A model generated the notes under the pieces. That model was not told the origin of the DNA. It saw only the letters and a list, made by a program, of their open reading frames with translations, and ran no database searches. DNA of 64,000 nt from Bemisia tabaci (lineage: Eukaryota; Arthropoda; Insecta; Hemiptera; Aleyrodidae), in assembly GCF_918797505.1 (NCBI RefSeq), contig NC_092797.1:55712157-55776156 (forward strand), given 5' to 3'. Each line of letters opens with the position of its first letter. The first letter of the stretch is position 1. Made by a program: the position numbers and the translations under genes. Below are positions 30,637-40,860 of the stretch, one piece after another.

Positions 30637-30801
30637 TTTTTTAAAAAATTCTTGATTTTTCCTCTCTATCAGGAGAATATTCTGAACTCAAGCCACAAAT
30701 TTGGCACTTCTGAACTTCTCTCTTCGAAAAAATTAAGTAGAAGTGGAAATTTCGAAACACCGCAATGGAATTACGTGGTTTCGCACTTTAGCCATCGATA
30801 T
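30637..30801. mobile_element. J260, right part
   Basis: TTTTTTTTAAAAAATTCTTG, GGAGAATATTCTGAACTCAA, TCTCTCTTCGAAAAAATTAA and ACACCGCAATGGAATTACGT lead to TTTCGCACTTTAGCCATCGA, the J260 end. Confidence 0.7.
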
Positions 30802-30882
30802 ATAGGTCCATAGGTTTGATTTATCTTCAATATGGGAACCGATTATCACTATTCTTAACAGTGAACTGTCAGAAATATGAAT

Positions 30883-31125
30883 TGGACCGCGCTAAGCAGA
30901 GAGAAATCAAGCCACGTCAACTTTGTCAAATTTAATTCAGCAATTACATTTTATGCATGAATTTGTTGTGCGGCTTTCTTTTTTGCAAATTTCAGTAAAT
31001 TTCCTGCATAGCACTAAGCAATTTCTTCAAAAATTTCAAAAAAAAAAAAAAAAAAAAAAAAAATCCGCACTAACGTTCTCTAGTAAATAATCATATTGAT
31101 CATTTAATTTGGCGAAAGCTGATGT
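30883..31125. mobile_element. C250 MITE, copy 3, right tip lost
   Basis: It begins TGGACCGCGCTAAGCAGAGA and runs to AATTTGGCGAAAGCTGATGT, lacking the last about 35 bp. TIR252 copy 2 starts immediately after. It also holds a 26-base A-run at 31038-31063 where other copies have a short AAAGGAAA. Confidence 0.8.
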
Positions 31126-31375
31126 CGTCACCTTCTGGCCAAAGTATCACAAGTGCAATGCGACGTTTTAAAATTTCCGCCGCCATTTTATTTGTTTGGT
31201 CAGAAATTTTTAGTTGAATCTGTTTGAAATTTCACTCAATTTTATCGGCAGCACAAAGAAAATTCAGTGAAATTTTTGGACAGCCCGTTGAACAAATTCT
31301 GTGAAAAAAATGAAATGATGGTGAAAATGTTTCATTGTCGCATGGGGCTTGTGATACTTTGACCAGCAGGTGCTG
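31126..31375. mobile_element. TIR252 MITE, copy 2
   Basis: Ends are CGTCACCTTCTGGCCAAAGT, ATCACAAGTGCAATGCGACG and the complement of TGGGGCTTGTGATACTTTGA, CCAGCAGGTGCTG. The centre is CAGCACAAAGAAAATTCAGTGA. Confidence 0.85.
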
Positions 31376-31381
31376 AGATTT

Positions 31382-31594
31382 CAACGGCTAGAGTGCAAAA
31401 GTACGTATCTCCGTTTGCGAGAAACTAAATGGCAGACTTTCTTGAAGACTTTCTTGATTTTTTTCTCCATTAGCAGAATATTCTGTATAAATTTCAAGCT
31501 ATGAAGTTAGCTTGTTTCTCTTCGAAGAAATAAAACAGAATCAGAGATTTTGAAACAGGGCATTGGAGATATGTGGTTTCGCTTTTTAGCCATC
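31382..31594. mobile_element. J260 MITE, copy
   Basis: GGCTAGAGTGCAAAAGTACG, TATCTCCGTTTGCGAG, GCAGAATATTCTGTATAAAT, TTGTTTCTCTTCGAAGAAAT and GTTTCGCTTTTTAGCCATC follow the J260 order, with a shorter middle than 15444-15710. Confidence 0.75.
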
Positions 31595-31939
31595 AAAACA
31601 ATGGATAATTTTCAGGTGAATCAGTGTATGCAATTCTTGACACCCCCCCCCCCCCACTCGATGTTTCTCCTGATTACGGGCCAAAATCAGCAAAAGTTAG
31701 TACTATAGAGGTACACAATCATATTACTGAAAAAATTTTGAGGGAAAACTGTGCTCATGTGAGCCTTTTCCCTCTGTATTGAGATTTTCCGCTTTATGCT
31801 GAATTTTTAACGCACGTTAGGAAAAAACTCCAACATACTAAAAAAGTGTTTTAGTGTTTGAATCTGCTTGGCAACGTTGGAATGGAGATACGCTTCTTGG
31901 TTTGGGAGACGAAGAAACTCGGCTGAGGTCGAGCTCATT

Positions 31940-32069
31940 ACTTGGACGTATTTGAATGAAAAGAAAGCATCTCCAGTGTGACTTGGTCCGTCCGAGCCAT
32001 AAGAGTGCATGCATGATAGGGTTCATATTACGATGTAGATAGTTCTTTTCAATTCATTTACGTCCAATT
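31940..32069. mobile_element. Pal122, highly diverged copy 5
   Basis: The element is 31944-32065, again exactly 122 bp. Outer ends GGACGTATTTGAATGAAAAG and TTCAATTCATTTACGTCC are kept. The interior is heavily changed (CATCTCCAGTGTGACTTGGT; CCATAAGAGTGCATGCATGA). Flanks ACTT and AATT agree at three of four bases. Arms still pair near the tips. Confidence 0.75.
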
Positions 32070-32140
32070 GAGTCACTCGGCGGGATGAGTCCGAGTGTTG
32101 CGTAGAGGTCGGGGTTAGCAATTCAGCCGGTCGCTCCTCT

Positions 32141-32221
32141 GATGTAAGGACGTATCTCAATTTCCGCGTGAGCTCTGTGTCACATATAAGCCAAAGCTTC
32201 CCGAGGCCCATGAGAAAATCG
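32141..32221. repeat. Dispersed repeat, copy 1 (partner 42343-42423)
   Basis: GTAAGGACGTATCTCAATTT, GTGAGCTCTGTGTCACATAT and CCAAAGCTTCCCGAGGCCCA align with 42343-42423 in the same order. The extent beyond about 80 bp is not shared. Confidence 0.65.
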
Positions 32222-32780
32222 AGTCACGCCGTTACGCGAACGGAGCGCCGACTTACACATACGCGCATCATACGAGGATGCAAGTCAACTTGAAAGAATA
32301 CCGATTATGAATAAAACATGCGGAAACGCTGTTTTTCGTGAGTCACGCCCGCAGAGCCCGGAAAACTGATAAGAAAAACGCCAACTTACATTTTTTTAGG
32401 GTTGAATATTTTACCATATCTTAAAAGATAGACAAACCGGTGGGAATCGTAAGGAGAGAAGATTTCAGGGAGGGTTGCGGATCGACGTCTTCCCTCTTTG
32501 CGCGGCCCTGGATTCGCGAAACGGAGGGATGAGAAATGACCCCTTCCACCCTCGCCCCGCCAAGCTAACCTGTGTCTCGCTGGGTGCTAAAGTTCACGTA
32601 CCTATCGCGATTCCGCCGTCCCGAAAGTTTTGATTCCCCTGAATCATAGGAAGACATTACGCCGAATCAAATGGGGCGTCCTGAGACTCCAACTCCAACT
32701 TTACCGGGTGCATTCCTCCGAATCCTCTAAAAATCAGCCTCTGGCGCTTGAAAATAAGATAGTTTACGCTAGAATCCCTA
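32222..32780. other. Unassigned DNA
   Basis: No gene or repeat partner. Confidence 0.3.
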
Positions 32781-33388
32781 GAGTTAAGACACGAAGAATT
32801 CATTTCTGATCGGCTCTTGTATTTCAAGGCTGCCCCGCCGTGTCACAACCACAAATAAAGATTACATTTTCACCCAATCTAAAGATTATGAACTGGAATG
32901 AATCGGGAAACTGGGGGTACCGTAGGGAACGAATGGATTAAGAGAGGGAACGGAGACAGAAATTCGGGAATTGGTTGATCAAAGATGACAAAAAACGCCT
33001 GATTTGTGTAATCTTTATTCGCGTTTGTGACATCCATAAGCCGCGTTGTCTCAACTCTCTCTATAAAGAGACTCTACATACTGAGAGTTAAGACATGAGA
33101 AATCCATTTCTGATTGGCTCTTGTATTTCAAGGCTGCCCCACCCTACCGTGTCACAACCCCGAATAAAGATTACATTTTCATCGATTCTAAAGATTATAA
33201 ATTGGAATTATGTTCCGCGGGATCGGGATTACGTCATGGAACAAACGGAATGAGAGAGGGAACAAAAGAAGGAAACTCGGGAATGAGTCGATCAAAGATT
33301 ACGAAAAACGTTAAATCTGTGTAATCTTTACTCCGGTTTGAGATATCCATGAGCCGATTTGTCTTAGTAGCTCTCCTTCTAAAGGGAC
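32781..33388. repeat. Two-copy tandem duplication, 304-bp period
   Basis: GAGTTAAGACACGAAGAATT at 32781 recurs as GAGTTAAGACATGAGAAATC at 33085. Also paired are GGCTCTTGTATTTCAAGGCT, AATAAAGATTACATTTTCA, GGGAATTGGTTGATCAAAGA / GGGAATGAGTCGATCAAAGA and GTGTAATCTTTA. Copies are about 80-85% alike by eye. Each unit holds an inverted GTAATCTTTA / TAAAGATTAC pair. Confidence 0.85.
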
Positions 33389-34323
33389 CCTTGTCTACAG
33401 GAGGAGGGATTTTAGTACACCGAAACACGTTATTGAGATTTTGATATCAAGCGGAGAGGAGTGTTTTACAAACACATTAATACAAAAAACGCATGTGAGT
33501 GTCTAATCAAGTCGGAGCTAGATTAGTCTGATGTATGAAAAACAAGTTAATCAGCCAAAATTCACACAATAAAATGACAACTTAATTTGGAGAAAGGCTG
33601 CAAAAAAACAACAAAGAATAAACAAAAAAAGAAAGTCTGAAATTTACGATGCGAAAACCATGTTTCGAGACAGCTTTCAAGACCGCGAGTGGAAAACGCC
33701 TTCTAATTTTTGTGTAGGCAATACCGCATTACTCCCGAGTTCGAATAGTCGTATCACTCGAATTCAATCGATCCGAGGCTGTAAGTTTCTATTCTTCAAT
33801 TTCCAGTACACGCATGCACATGGACCCTTTTTGTGCACATCAATGCACAAACGATAAAACTAGTGTTCTTTGTTTGCTCTTTACCTTGATGCTTAGAGGC
33901 GAATTTTCAAGGCGCCATTTTTTTAAAGCTAGGTTGAACATGTAATATTTGGTGCGCTTCTGATTATGGTAAAGCACTCTGTAATATTCCATAGAGGTAC
34001 TTAAAATTCGGGTAGCTCATGTATGTACCAGCCGAAGCGTGGCGGTAAAATTTCACTCCAATCAAACAATTTTGAACCCTGAAAATGTTTTAAGACGGCT
34101 AAAAAGCAGTTTTGTTCTCCTTATAATTACGTTTATCACATGGAAACTACAAATCATCATAACTCTGTTCCATTAGAATTTTTGACTTTTTCTATTTACC
34201 ACTTTTTGGGGGGTGGGAGGAGGGAGGAGAGGGGAATCAATATATTCGTCGTACACTTTATACATGAAAACTTGACTATAGAACATTGTTCTCAACATGG
34301 TTAAGTCATACCAATTGCTCAAT
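33389..34323. other. Unassigned DNA
   Basis: A G-rich tract lies at about 34207-34237. No gene or family member. Confidence 0.3.
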
Positions 34324-34642
34324 AGAGAATTTGCAGGTGTCTGAAATTTGATGAATTTCGTGTTTAAGTGGAAACTACTGAGTGAACTGGACACGAGGAT
34401 ACCTTTGGTTCATGAATTGAAGAATTATTGGAGAGGATATGACAAAATGATGTAATCTGCTACAATACGTGTGTTTGAATGAGAAATGCCGCCAGATGAC
34501 GTCACTAGGTGGTACATTTTCTCACTTTTAAAACTATTTTTGTGCTATTTCCCATATAAGAAAACATTATAAAAAATACTGTGAAATCAGCTCTTTAAGC
34601 ACTTTCAGATGAAGCAATAGAAAATTTGCATGCAAATTTTCC
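34324..34642. mobile_element. F320 element, copy 2
   Basis: It begins AGAGAATTTGCAGGTGTCTG and ends GCATGCAAATTTTCC. It keeps GTTTAAGTGGAAACTACTGA, TGCCGCCAGATGACGTCACT and ACTATTTCCCATATAAG. The context is unique sequence, so no empty site is available. Confidence 0.85.
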
Positions 34643-35246
34643 GTTGCGGTTTTTCTTTGGAACAACTGGGATCCCTTATGCACTGAACGGTTTCACATAC
34701 CCGTTAGTGATTATTTTAAGTCCGTAAAAGCGTTCTCCCCTATTCAAAGCCATCACAGATAATCGATTTGAGGCAGAAAGATACATAGAGATTGAACTAC
34801 ACACATTCGAATGGATGAAAAGCAGTGTCACCAACGTGCGAGGGACCGGATTGTGCATACCCGTGTCAACGTCACTTAGACTGCGTTACTTTTTTCCGCC
34901 GGCAGTGAGGGAGGTAAACGTAGTCCATACGTCAAAAAAAAAGAAGAAAAAAAGTACGGAAGAACGGAAGGACAGGACGAGGATTATTACGAGCGACGTT
35001 GCCACTCACACGGAACCCGTTCGTGCGTTCGTTCTGCATCTACACACGCGGATGATTTAGACTACATTTTGCAATAAGGATCTTCAGCATTTGACTTATC
35101 GATAAAAACGCCTATCTGTATGAGGAAACTACTGATAAGTACGTTGTTTTGAAAATGAGACGGAAAGAGTGGTTTTATATTGCAAAATAAAGTCCGATTC
35201 GAGGACATCTCGCTAATTGAAAATACAGAATGGGAGCCGCGCAAGC
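34643..35246. other. Unassigned DNA
   Basis: No gene or repeat partner; an A/G-rich stretch lies at about 34936-34975. Confidence 0.3.
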
Positions 35247-35504
35247 TACACTGCCGTGCTAAGGAAGAACGCCGTATGGACATTCGAGAGTTGCCAAATT
35301 TCCTTCAATAAAATGTTCATTTTGAGAAGAGTTATGGATACTTTTCTTTGAAATTTTCAAGAACTTTAGGTGAAGTTGCGTGCAAAAGTATCTGAAAAAT
35401 TGGAAAGAAAATATTCATAAGTTTACAAGGAAATTCGTGTTTTATCAAAGGAAATTTGGCGACGCCTGGAGGTTCATAAGGCGTTTTTCCTTAGCACGGC
35501 AGTA
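35247..35504. mobile_element. I260 MITE, copy (complete)
   Basis: Ends are TACACTGCCGTGCTAAGGAA, GAACGCCGTATGGACATTCG and the complement of TAAGGCGTTTTTCCTTAGCA, CGGCAGTA. The arms include GAGTTGCCAAATTTCCTTCA, mirrored by GAAATTTGGCGACGCC. Confidence 0.85.
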
Positions 35505-35526
35505 AAGAAATCTAGGCAACATCAAC

Positions 35527-36053
35527 TCTACCGTCACAGGGAAGAACACCGTGTGAATATTCAAACGTTGCCGAATTTCAGGGAAATTGTGGATATTTGG
35601 AATCTTTAATGCTGAAAGGAGCTATGTGCCTATGAATTAAATACTGAGGAACACATGATACGCAAACCCAATGCACATAATTCCGTTCAGTTTAAGTTAG
35701 AAGTTTTTGATACCAGAGCGGTGAAGAGTATTTTAAAAATATTTTGGTTCAAAAAGCGCCCATGAACTTCAAAACGAACCGAATCTATTGTGGTCTGAAG
35801 TTTACATCGCAAAAACTCGTTTTAAGGAGCAGCCTTCTGTAACTCAAATACAAAAATCTTCAAATTTTTGTATTGGCGGGAGAAAAAATGATTGGCTGAA
35901 TGAGCGAGACGAATATAGTTTTTTTTTCTGAGTCAGTTAGTTCATGCAGAACGTGTTCGAATTTTTAGAAGGCTCATTTTGGAAAATTTTGTATTTTACG
36001 ATCGAAAATTGGCAACGTCTAGATGTTGATAAGGCGTTTTTTCCCAGGATGGG
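35527..36053. mobile_element. I260-like older element carrying a decayed Pal122
   Basis: CTACCGTCACAGGGAAGAAC, ACCGTGTGAATATTCAAACG on the left and TTGGCAACGTCTAGATGTTG, ATAAGGCGTTTTTTCCCAGG on the right resemble I260 ends. Within, 35595-35690 holds GGAGCTATGTGCCTATGAAT ... CAATGCACATAATTCCGTTC, a worn Pal122-like palindrome. Confidence 0.5.
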
Positions 36054-36604
36054 AGAACAGGGGCTCTTAACTGCATAAAGAGTCCAATTTTACACCTCCG
36101 TTTCCATCTATTAAAAGACGGCTAAAAAGTAATTGCCGAGCGGCGTATAAGAGCGACGTTTGCGTTGTTCCATTTCCTCCAGGAATCATATTTTCATCGG
36201 CTTAATTTTTTCCGCCGCTGCCGCCCCCCCCCCCCCCATCGACCCCCTCGGCCCCCCGCGCCGCCCATTTTTGAGATCGCCTCAATTTGCGGAACGTTCC
36301 ACCTCTTAGAGTGAAATTACATTCACTTTGTATTTTCTTTATTATGATTAAAAGTAATTAAATTACTCAGACGGTGAATCGGCCGGATCCTCCTCCGTGT
36401 TTCACCGCCGCGATGCCAAATTGTACCCTTAAATCACGGATTAGTACTCCAAAATGTGTGATCGCAGGATAGATGACCCCCCGGTTCACCAATAGAATGG
36501 ACTCCCAGGTATAGTATGAATTAAATCGCAGCTTTAGGATCATGCAGATCAGCGGAGGTTACGTCATGTCTCTGCATTACGTAGAGACCTTAGAGGTCTA
36601 AATT
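36054..36604. other. Unassigned DNA with C homopolymer
   Basis: A C-run lies at about 36224-36237 within a CG-rich patch. No gene is supported. Confidence 0.35.
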
Positions 36605-36650
36605 AGACCAGTAGACAAGGACAAGGTACGAATTTAAGTTTAACGCCACA
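36605..36650. mobile_element. Fold550 terminal fragment
   Basis: GACCAGTAGACAAGGACAAG and GTACGAATTTAAG match the Fold550 end with a small AAGGAC insertion. Confidence 0.6.
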
Positions 36651-36663
36651 TAAGTTTCGAATG

Positions 36664-37078
36664 TCTCCGTTTCCCTTTTTCGAAGCGCCTTCAAATAACG
36701 ATTATACTCCGCAGCACGCCGGAGTTCGAATAGTGGTATCGCAGAAATTTGATTGTGTGAACGCGAATGGACCAATAAACAAGGTGCGAATTTAAGCATT
36801 ATGATTTATGTTTCTTAGCCAAAATTTCACACAAAACATGCGCGCGACGAAGATTACTAAAATCGGCTATTTACTCAGATATTCAATGTTTCTTGACGCC
36901 TCCTTTAAGCCTCCTGCTCATGAAAGAACATAAAGTCTACGTGAGTCAAATCGCGCACTAAACTTTACCTAGCAGTCTCTGCGATATGAAAGTATGTCAG
37001 CCTCAATTTCGGTGCCTCGGCTCAGTTTTTGCACGTTGTCAGCACTTTGAACAACTCAAGACGGGGAGGAAACATTGC
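36664..37078. mobile_element. Fold550 arm plus flank, copy a (pair of 41364-41765)
   Basis: It opens CGCCTTCAAATAACGATTAT, ACTCCGCAGCACGCCGGAGT, TCGAATAGTGGTATC. From 36769 a Fold550 arm follows: GGACCAATAAACAAGGTGCG, ATGTTTCTTAGCC, TCTACGTGAGTCAAATCGCG. 41364-41765 has the same joined order, so this is a composite repeat and not a plain Fold550. Confidence 0.75.
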
Positions 37079-37640
37079 TCCGTTGTAGGTAAACCGAAAC
37101 TCGATTTTCCCGATTTTGCACGGCATTTGGCAACGCAGCACCTGTCAACAGCGTTTTAAGTAGTTGGCATCCTTTTATTCTCCTGTTTCCCCACACTTAC
37201 TTTCACTTAGTTCTTTTCCTTCTTTCTATATTTTTAATTCAATTCTTTTGAAAACAAATTAGCTACGCCTTTATTAGATAATGTTTCAGTTAAGAGTAAA
37301 CTTAATAAACAGACTGAAATCGCTAACCTTGCTCGATCTTAGTCAGACCGACTCCAAGAGATTAAGAAAAGCGCACGTTTTTAACTATAAATTGGTCGCA
37401 ATCTCTTATTATTATAATGTTTTTATTGTGTATTGAATATCAACAGTCCATTAGACTAAAATCAACTCAACTAAGAATGGCTTTATTCGCCTTTAAGAAC
37501 GTTTAGAATTAATAAGCCACTTTTTGTATGCATGGAAGTTTCGTTTTCAGAGAGAGGAAATTATCAAGAATTGTAAGCATGCTGAAAGTAGAGTTACCAA
37601 AATTTATATGGGAAATTATATTAAATTTAAAGAAACGATT
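37079..37640. other. Unassigned AT-rich DNA
   Basis: No gene or repeat partner was recognised. Confidence 0.3.
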
Positions 37641-37935
37641 TTACCAGAGAGGACACCAAAACTGATAATATTGGAAACAATAGTCTAAGTACCAAGACGG
37701 GGAACAAGCCAAAAATGACGCAGGAAATAGAACTGGAAATGATATTACAAAAATCGGCGCTACAAAGACGATACCAGAAATGGTGTTCAAAAGCTCAAAA
37801 GTAAGCAACAATTAGGAAAAAAGAGACGACGGAAACACATTGGGAGCAATACTCCGTGACATGACATTACAGGAAATCGCACCAACGTGACTGATACCGG
37901 AAATATCAGTTCAAGAAATGATGAGCTTTTGGATT
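37641..37935. repeat. Degenerate CCGGAAATGA-type array, left block
   Basis: Irregularly spaced phrases such as ATACCAGAAATGGTG, AACTGGAAATGATATTAC, CAGGAAATCGCACC and ATACCGGAAATATCAG recur. They match a second block at about 39130-39940. Spacing is roughly 25-35 bp and not exact, as in a very old satellite. Confidence 0.55.
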
Positions 37936-38040
37936 TCCGACATCGTGTTTTTGGTGCGACTTTTGGTAATATCATGTATTGTTCCATTTCCTGCATAGGA
38001 TCATTTCCGGCTTGCACCCCGTCTTGGTGCCCTGACGACT

Positions 38041-38258
38041 ACTCTGCCTTCCTAAGGAAAAACGCCGTATGAAACTTCAGGCGTTGCCAAATATCCTTTG
38101 GTAGAACACGAATTCCCTGGTAATCGTATGAATGTTTTTCTTCCAATTTTTCAGAGAATTTCGTTTGTATTTTGATCTAAAGTTCCTGAAAATTTCGAGG
38201 AAAAATATTCATAATTTTCCTCAAAAATGAAAATTTCATCAAAGGAAATTTGAATGTA
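38041..38258. mobile_element. I260 MITE, truncated right end
   Basis: ACTCTGCCTTCCTAAGGAAA, AACGCCGTATGAAACTTCAG and GCGTTGCCAAATATCC begin it. It ends at ATCAAAGGAAATTTGAATG without the terminal inverted repeat. Confidence 0.75.
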
Positions 38259-38279
38259 GCACATACGAAAATGATGGTC

Positions 38280-38387
38280 AACTAGAAAGTGAATCGACAG
38301 GCTTTCTAGTTACACGATCAATATACGCTTCAATATTTCAAAGCCATGAAGCTTTTTCGTCAATATTTAGTGGCTCACTAAATATTT
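38280..38387. repeat. Two small hairpins
   Basis: AACTAGAAAG and CTTTCTAGTT (38280-38311) form one 10-bp stem. AATATTTAGT and ACTAAATATT (38362-38387) form another with a short loop. Confidence 0.7.
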
Positions 38388-38460
38388 AAGGAAGACTAGA
38401 GTGCCCTTCATGTATTATCGAGTACATGAATCGTGTGATCAGGGCGCATGACGTTCCTCT

Positions 38461-39090
38461 AGTCCAAGTCGACCTCATGCGGCAGGAGATGGACGTCCCG
38501 TCACCTCCCGTCAACTATAGTCACGTCCGGCGGTCACCTCCAGTCACCTCCAGTCACCTCCAGTCACCTCCAGTCACCTCCAGTCACCTCCAGTCGCCTC
38601 CAGTCACCTCCAGTCACCTCCAGTCACCTCCCGTCACCTCCAGTCACCTCCCGTCACTTCCAGTCACCTCCAGTCACTTCCAGTCACCTCCCGTCACTTC
38701 CAGTCACCTCCCGTCACTTCCAGTCACCTCCAGTCACCTCCAGTCACCTCCAGTCACCTCCAGTCACCTCCAGTCACCTCCAGTCACCTCCAGTCACCTC
38801 CAGTTGCCTCCAGTTGCCTCCAGTCGCCTCCAGTCGCCTCCAGTCGCCTCCAGTCACCTCCAGTCACCCCCAGTCACCCCCAGTCACCCCCAGTCACCTC
38901 CAGTCACCTCCAGTCACCTCCAGTCATCTCCAGTCACCTCCAGTCATCTCCAGTCACCTCCAGTCACCTCCAGTCACCTCGCGTGAGCCCGTGCAGAGGG
39001 AAGCGAGACAAAGGCATGGTCTCGGAAATCCTTCGCAGGCGGTCACTTCGCGGACGTTCATCTCCTGGCGCACAAGGTCGACTTCCACTG
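38461..39090. repeat. Inverted arms bracketing the 10-bp minisatellite
   Basis: The left arm at about 38467-38499 (AAGTCGACCTCATGCGGCAG, GAGATGGACGTCC) is complementary to 39052-39084 at 29 of 33 positions. Read outward-in, both arms translate in one frame as VDL(M/V)RQEM(D/N)V, preceded by VPL with a three-codon length difference. Two of the four differences are silent. The arms therefore look like an inverted pair of a formerly coding segment. I do not recognise the protein. Confidence 0.7.
38531..38980. repeat. Minisatellite, 45 units of 10 bp (CAGTCACCTC)
   Basis: Forty-five consecutive 10-bp units occupy 450 bp with no length change. Most read CAGTCACCTC. Variants are CCGTCACCTC, CAGTCACTTC, CAGTCGCCTC, CAGTTGCCTC, CAGTCACCCC and CAGTCATCTC. 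Variants cluster (two TTG units, then three TCG units; three ACCCC units). That is the pattern of local duplication of neighbouring units. Three out-of-phase degenerate units precede it at 38498-38527. A 186-codon frame arises because the unit has no stop in that phase; it is not taken as a gene. Confidence 0.97.
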
Positions 39091-39129
39091 GGGTCGATAA
39101 AGGCACCGGACATAGAAATTAGAATGCTA

Positions 39130-39940
39130 ATGCAGGAAAAGGTGTATTTGAAATGAAAATAACGGAAGCAATGGTCGAGTGGGCAGTACGTCCTTGAGCA
39201 TGACAAAAGTGGAAGTACCAGATCAGTTTTGTAAATGATGTGAAAGAAATGATAGTGCAAAAATAATGATAAAAGATAAAATGAAGCTGCAAATGATGAT
39301 ACAGGGACAGTACGCGGAATGATAGCACAAAAAATGATATTGCCATTGATGACAGTGCAGGAGATGGTAATATCTGGAAAGAATGTATTGGCAATGGACG
39401 TATTTCTGCCAAATGGAACTATGTGCATTGAGATATGAGCCCTGAGACCCATAAGGATATTTACATAATAGGGCTCACATCATAATGCAAATAGTTCCGT
39501 TTTGCAGAAATAAGTCCAAATGATAGTCGTGTAGATAGAAGGTGGGTCAGAGGACGTGACGGAAAGAAAGAAACCGGAAATGACAGTATCAGAGGTGGCA
39601 CCGTAAACGACTAAACCGGAAATCATCCTTAAGTTAGCGCCGAAAATGTGAGGAGAAACAGCAGTGGAACAAGTGCCGGAAATGTCAGTACCCAATAGTA
39701 GACAGTGCCAAAAATAATGGTCTAAAAGACGACGAAATGGCATGCGTGACGGAAATAGAGACACCGGAAATGCCAAAACTGGTACCGGAAACGTCCTCAT
39801 AGAAAGCATCGTACAGGGAATACTAACGGTAAGTCTGCACACGTGACGTAGGCGAAGGGACCGGAAATAACAATGCCAGATGCGCAACAACTTGACTGGT
39901 AAAAGCAACCACGAGTACCGGAAATACGAGTCACCTCACA
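39130..39940. repeat. Degenerate CCGGAAATGA-type array, right block
   Basis: Phrases include AACCGGAAATGACAGTATC, AGTGCCGGAAATGTCAGTAC, ACACCGGAAATGCCAA, GTACCGGAAACGTCC, GGACCGGAAATAACAATGCC and GTACCGGAAATACGAG. A Pal122 at 39396 sits inside it. Frames of 97-162 codons on the minus strand come from the stop-poor array and show no domain. Confidence 0.6.
39392..39521. mobile_element. Pal122 palindromic MITE, copy 6
   Basis: The element is 39396-39517, 122 bp: GGACGTATTTCTGCCAAATG on the left and TTTTGCAGAAATAAGTCC on the right. Flanks are CAAT and AAAT (three of four alike). It interrupts the degenerate array and so is younger than it. Confidence 0.88.
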
Positions 39941-40540
39941 TGAAATAGGAACGTAAAGGATGGTGGAGCTGGCAACGAGCCGGGGAATAAACAAGATGAC
40001 GCCACCTCAAGTGGACGGTTGTCCCGGGACGGGTATCCCTTATCAAAGCAGGATCTTGGGGCAGCATCGCCGGACGAAGAGGGACATTTAATTTGATGCA
40101 ATCGATTTCCGTCTGATAAATGACGAGCGTCCGGTAAAATATGATCGTCTATTGGCGCGGCCGGGGCGACCGAAGGATCATCCCTGCCGCCTGGGTCCGG
40201 TCCACCTGCATCGCAGCTCGGAGCGTATGAAAGAGTCTTGCAAGGGTCGAAGATTACGGCCACTGCAAATAGGGGTGGAGGGCCAACGGAAACGATTCTT
40301 TCCTTTCGTTGCCGAGTTATTATGGGCCTGTAAATGCTCGCGCATGGAAATTTATTATTATCCGATAAGGAATCCAGCTATTGCCACACGCATCGCCGTT
40401 GCCACATCCTGCGGCGAATATTGTGGTGTTTACGTGGCGTGCCTCAAGCAACATACCTGGGGCCTGTTCTTACCCTACCCGCGAGCAAATTAACATGGGC
40501 CTAAATCCATCGTAGCTCTACATAATCGCCGAGGACAACC
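39941..40540. other. GC-rich unassigned DNA
   Basis: The 113- and 110-codon frames at 40152-40493 and 39931-40263 overlap on opposite strands and have no recognisable domain. Confidence 0.35.
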
Positions 40541-40544
40541 TAAT

Positions 40545-40860
40545 GGAGAATTTGCAGGTGTCTGAAATTAGGTGAATTTCGTGTTTAAGTGGAAACTACT
40601 GAGTGAACTGAACACGAAGATACCCTTGGTTCATGAATCGAACAATTATTGGAGAAGATGACAAAATGATCCAATCTGCTAAAATACGTGTGTTTAAATG
40701 GGCAATGCCGCCAGATGCGCAGTGGGTGCATTTTCTCACTTTTAAATCTATGTTTATACTATTTCCCATTTCAGAAGAAAATTATAAAAAATACTGTAAA
40801 ATCAGCTCTTTGAGCGCATTTTTCGATGAAATAATCAAAAATTGGAGTGCAAATTCTCCA
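40545..40860. mobile_element. F320 element, copy 3
   Basis: Ends GGAGAATTTGCAGGTGTCTG and GAGTGCAAATTCTCC give the clearest 12-bp terminal repeats in the family, inside AAT / ATT flanks. The middle keeps TGAGTGAACTGAACACGAAG and ACTATTTCCCATTTC; part of the GACGTCACTAGG block is lost. Confidence 0.88.

Noticed and set aside
38426..38986. 186-codon open frame (the longest), with a 10-residue repeat rich in S, P, T, H
   Set aside because: It is the translation of the 10-bp minisatellite; a 10-bp unit without stops gives a 30-bp frame period automatically. No independent coding evidence.
39480..39908. 142-codon minus-strand frame
   Set aside because: Lies in the degenerate CCGGAAATGA array; periodic residues reflect the DNA repeat.
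40152..40493. 113-codon frame, possible exon
   Set aside because: No domain, no splice-site pair that can be argued, and an opposing frame overlaps.
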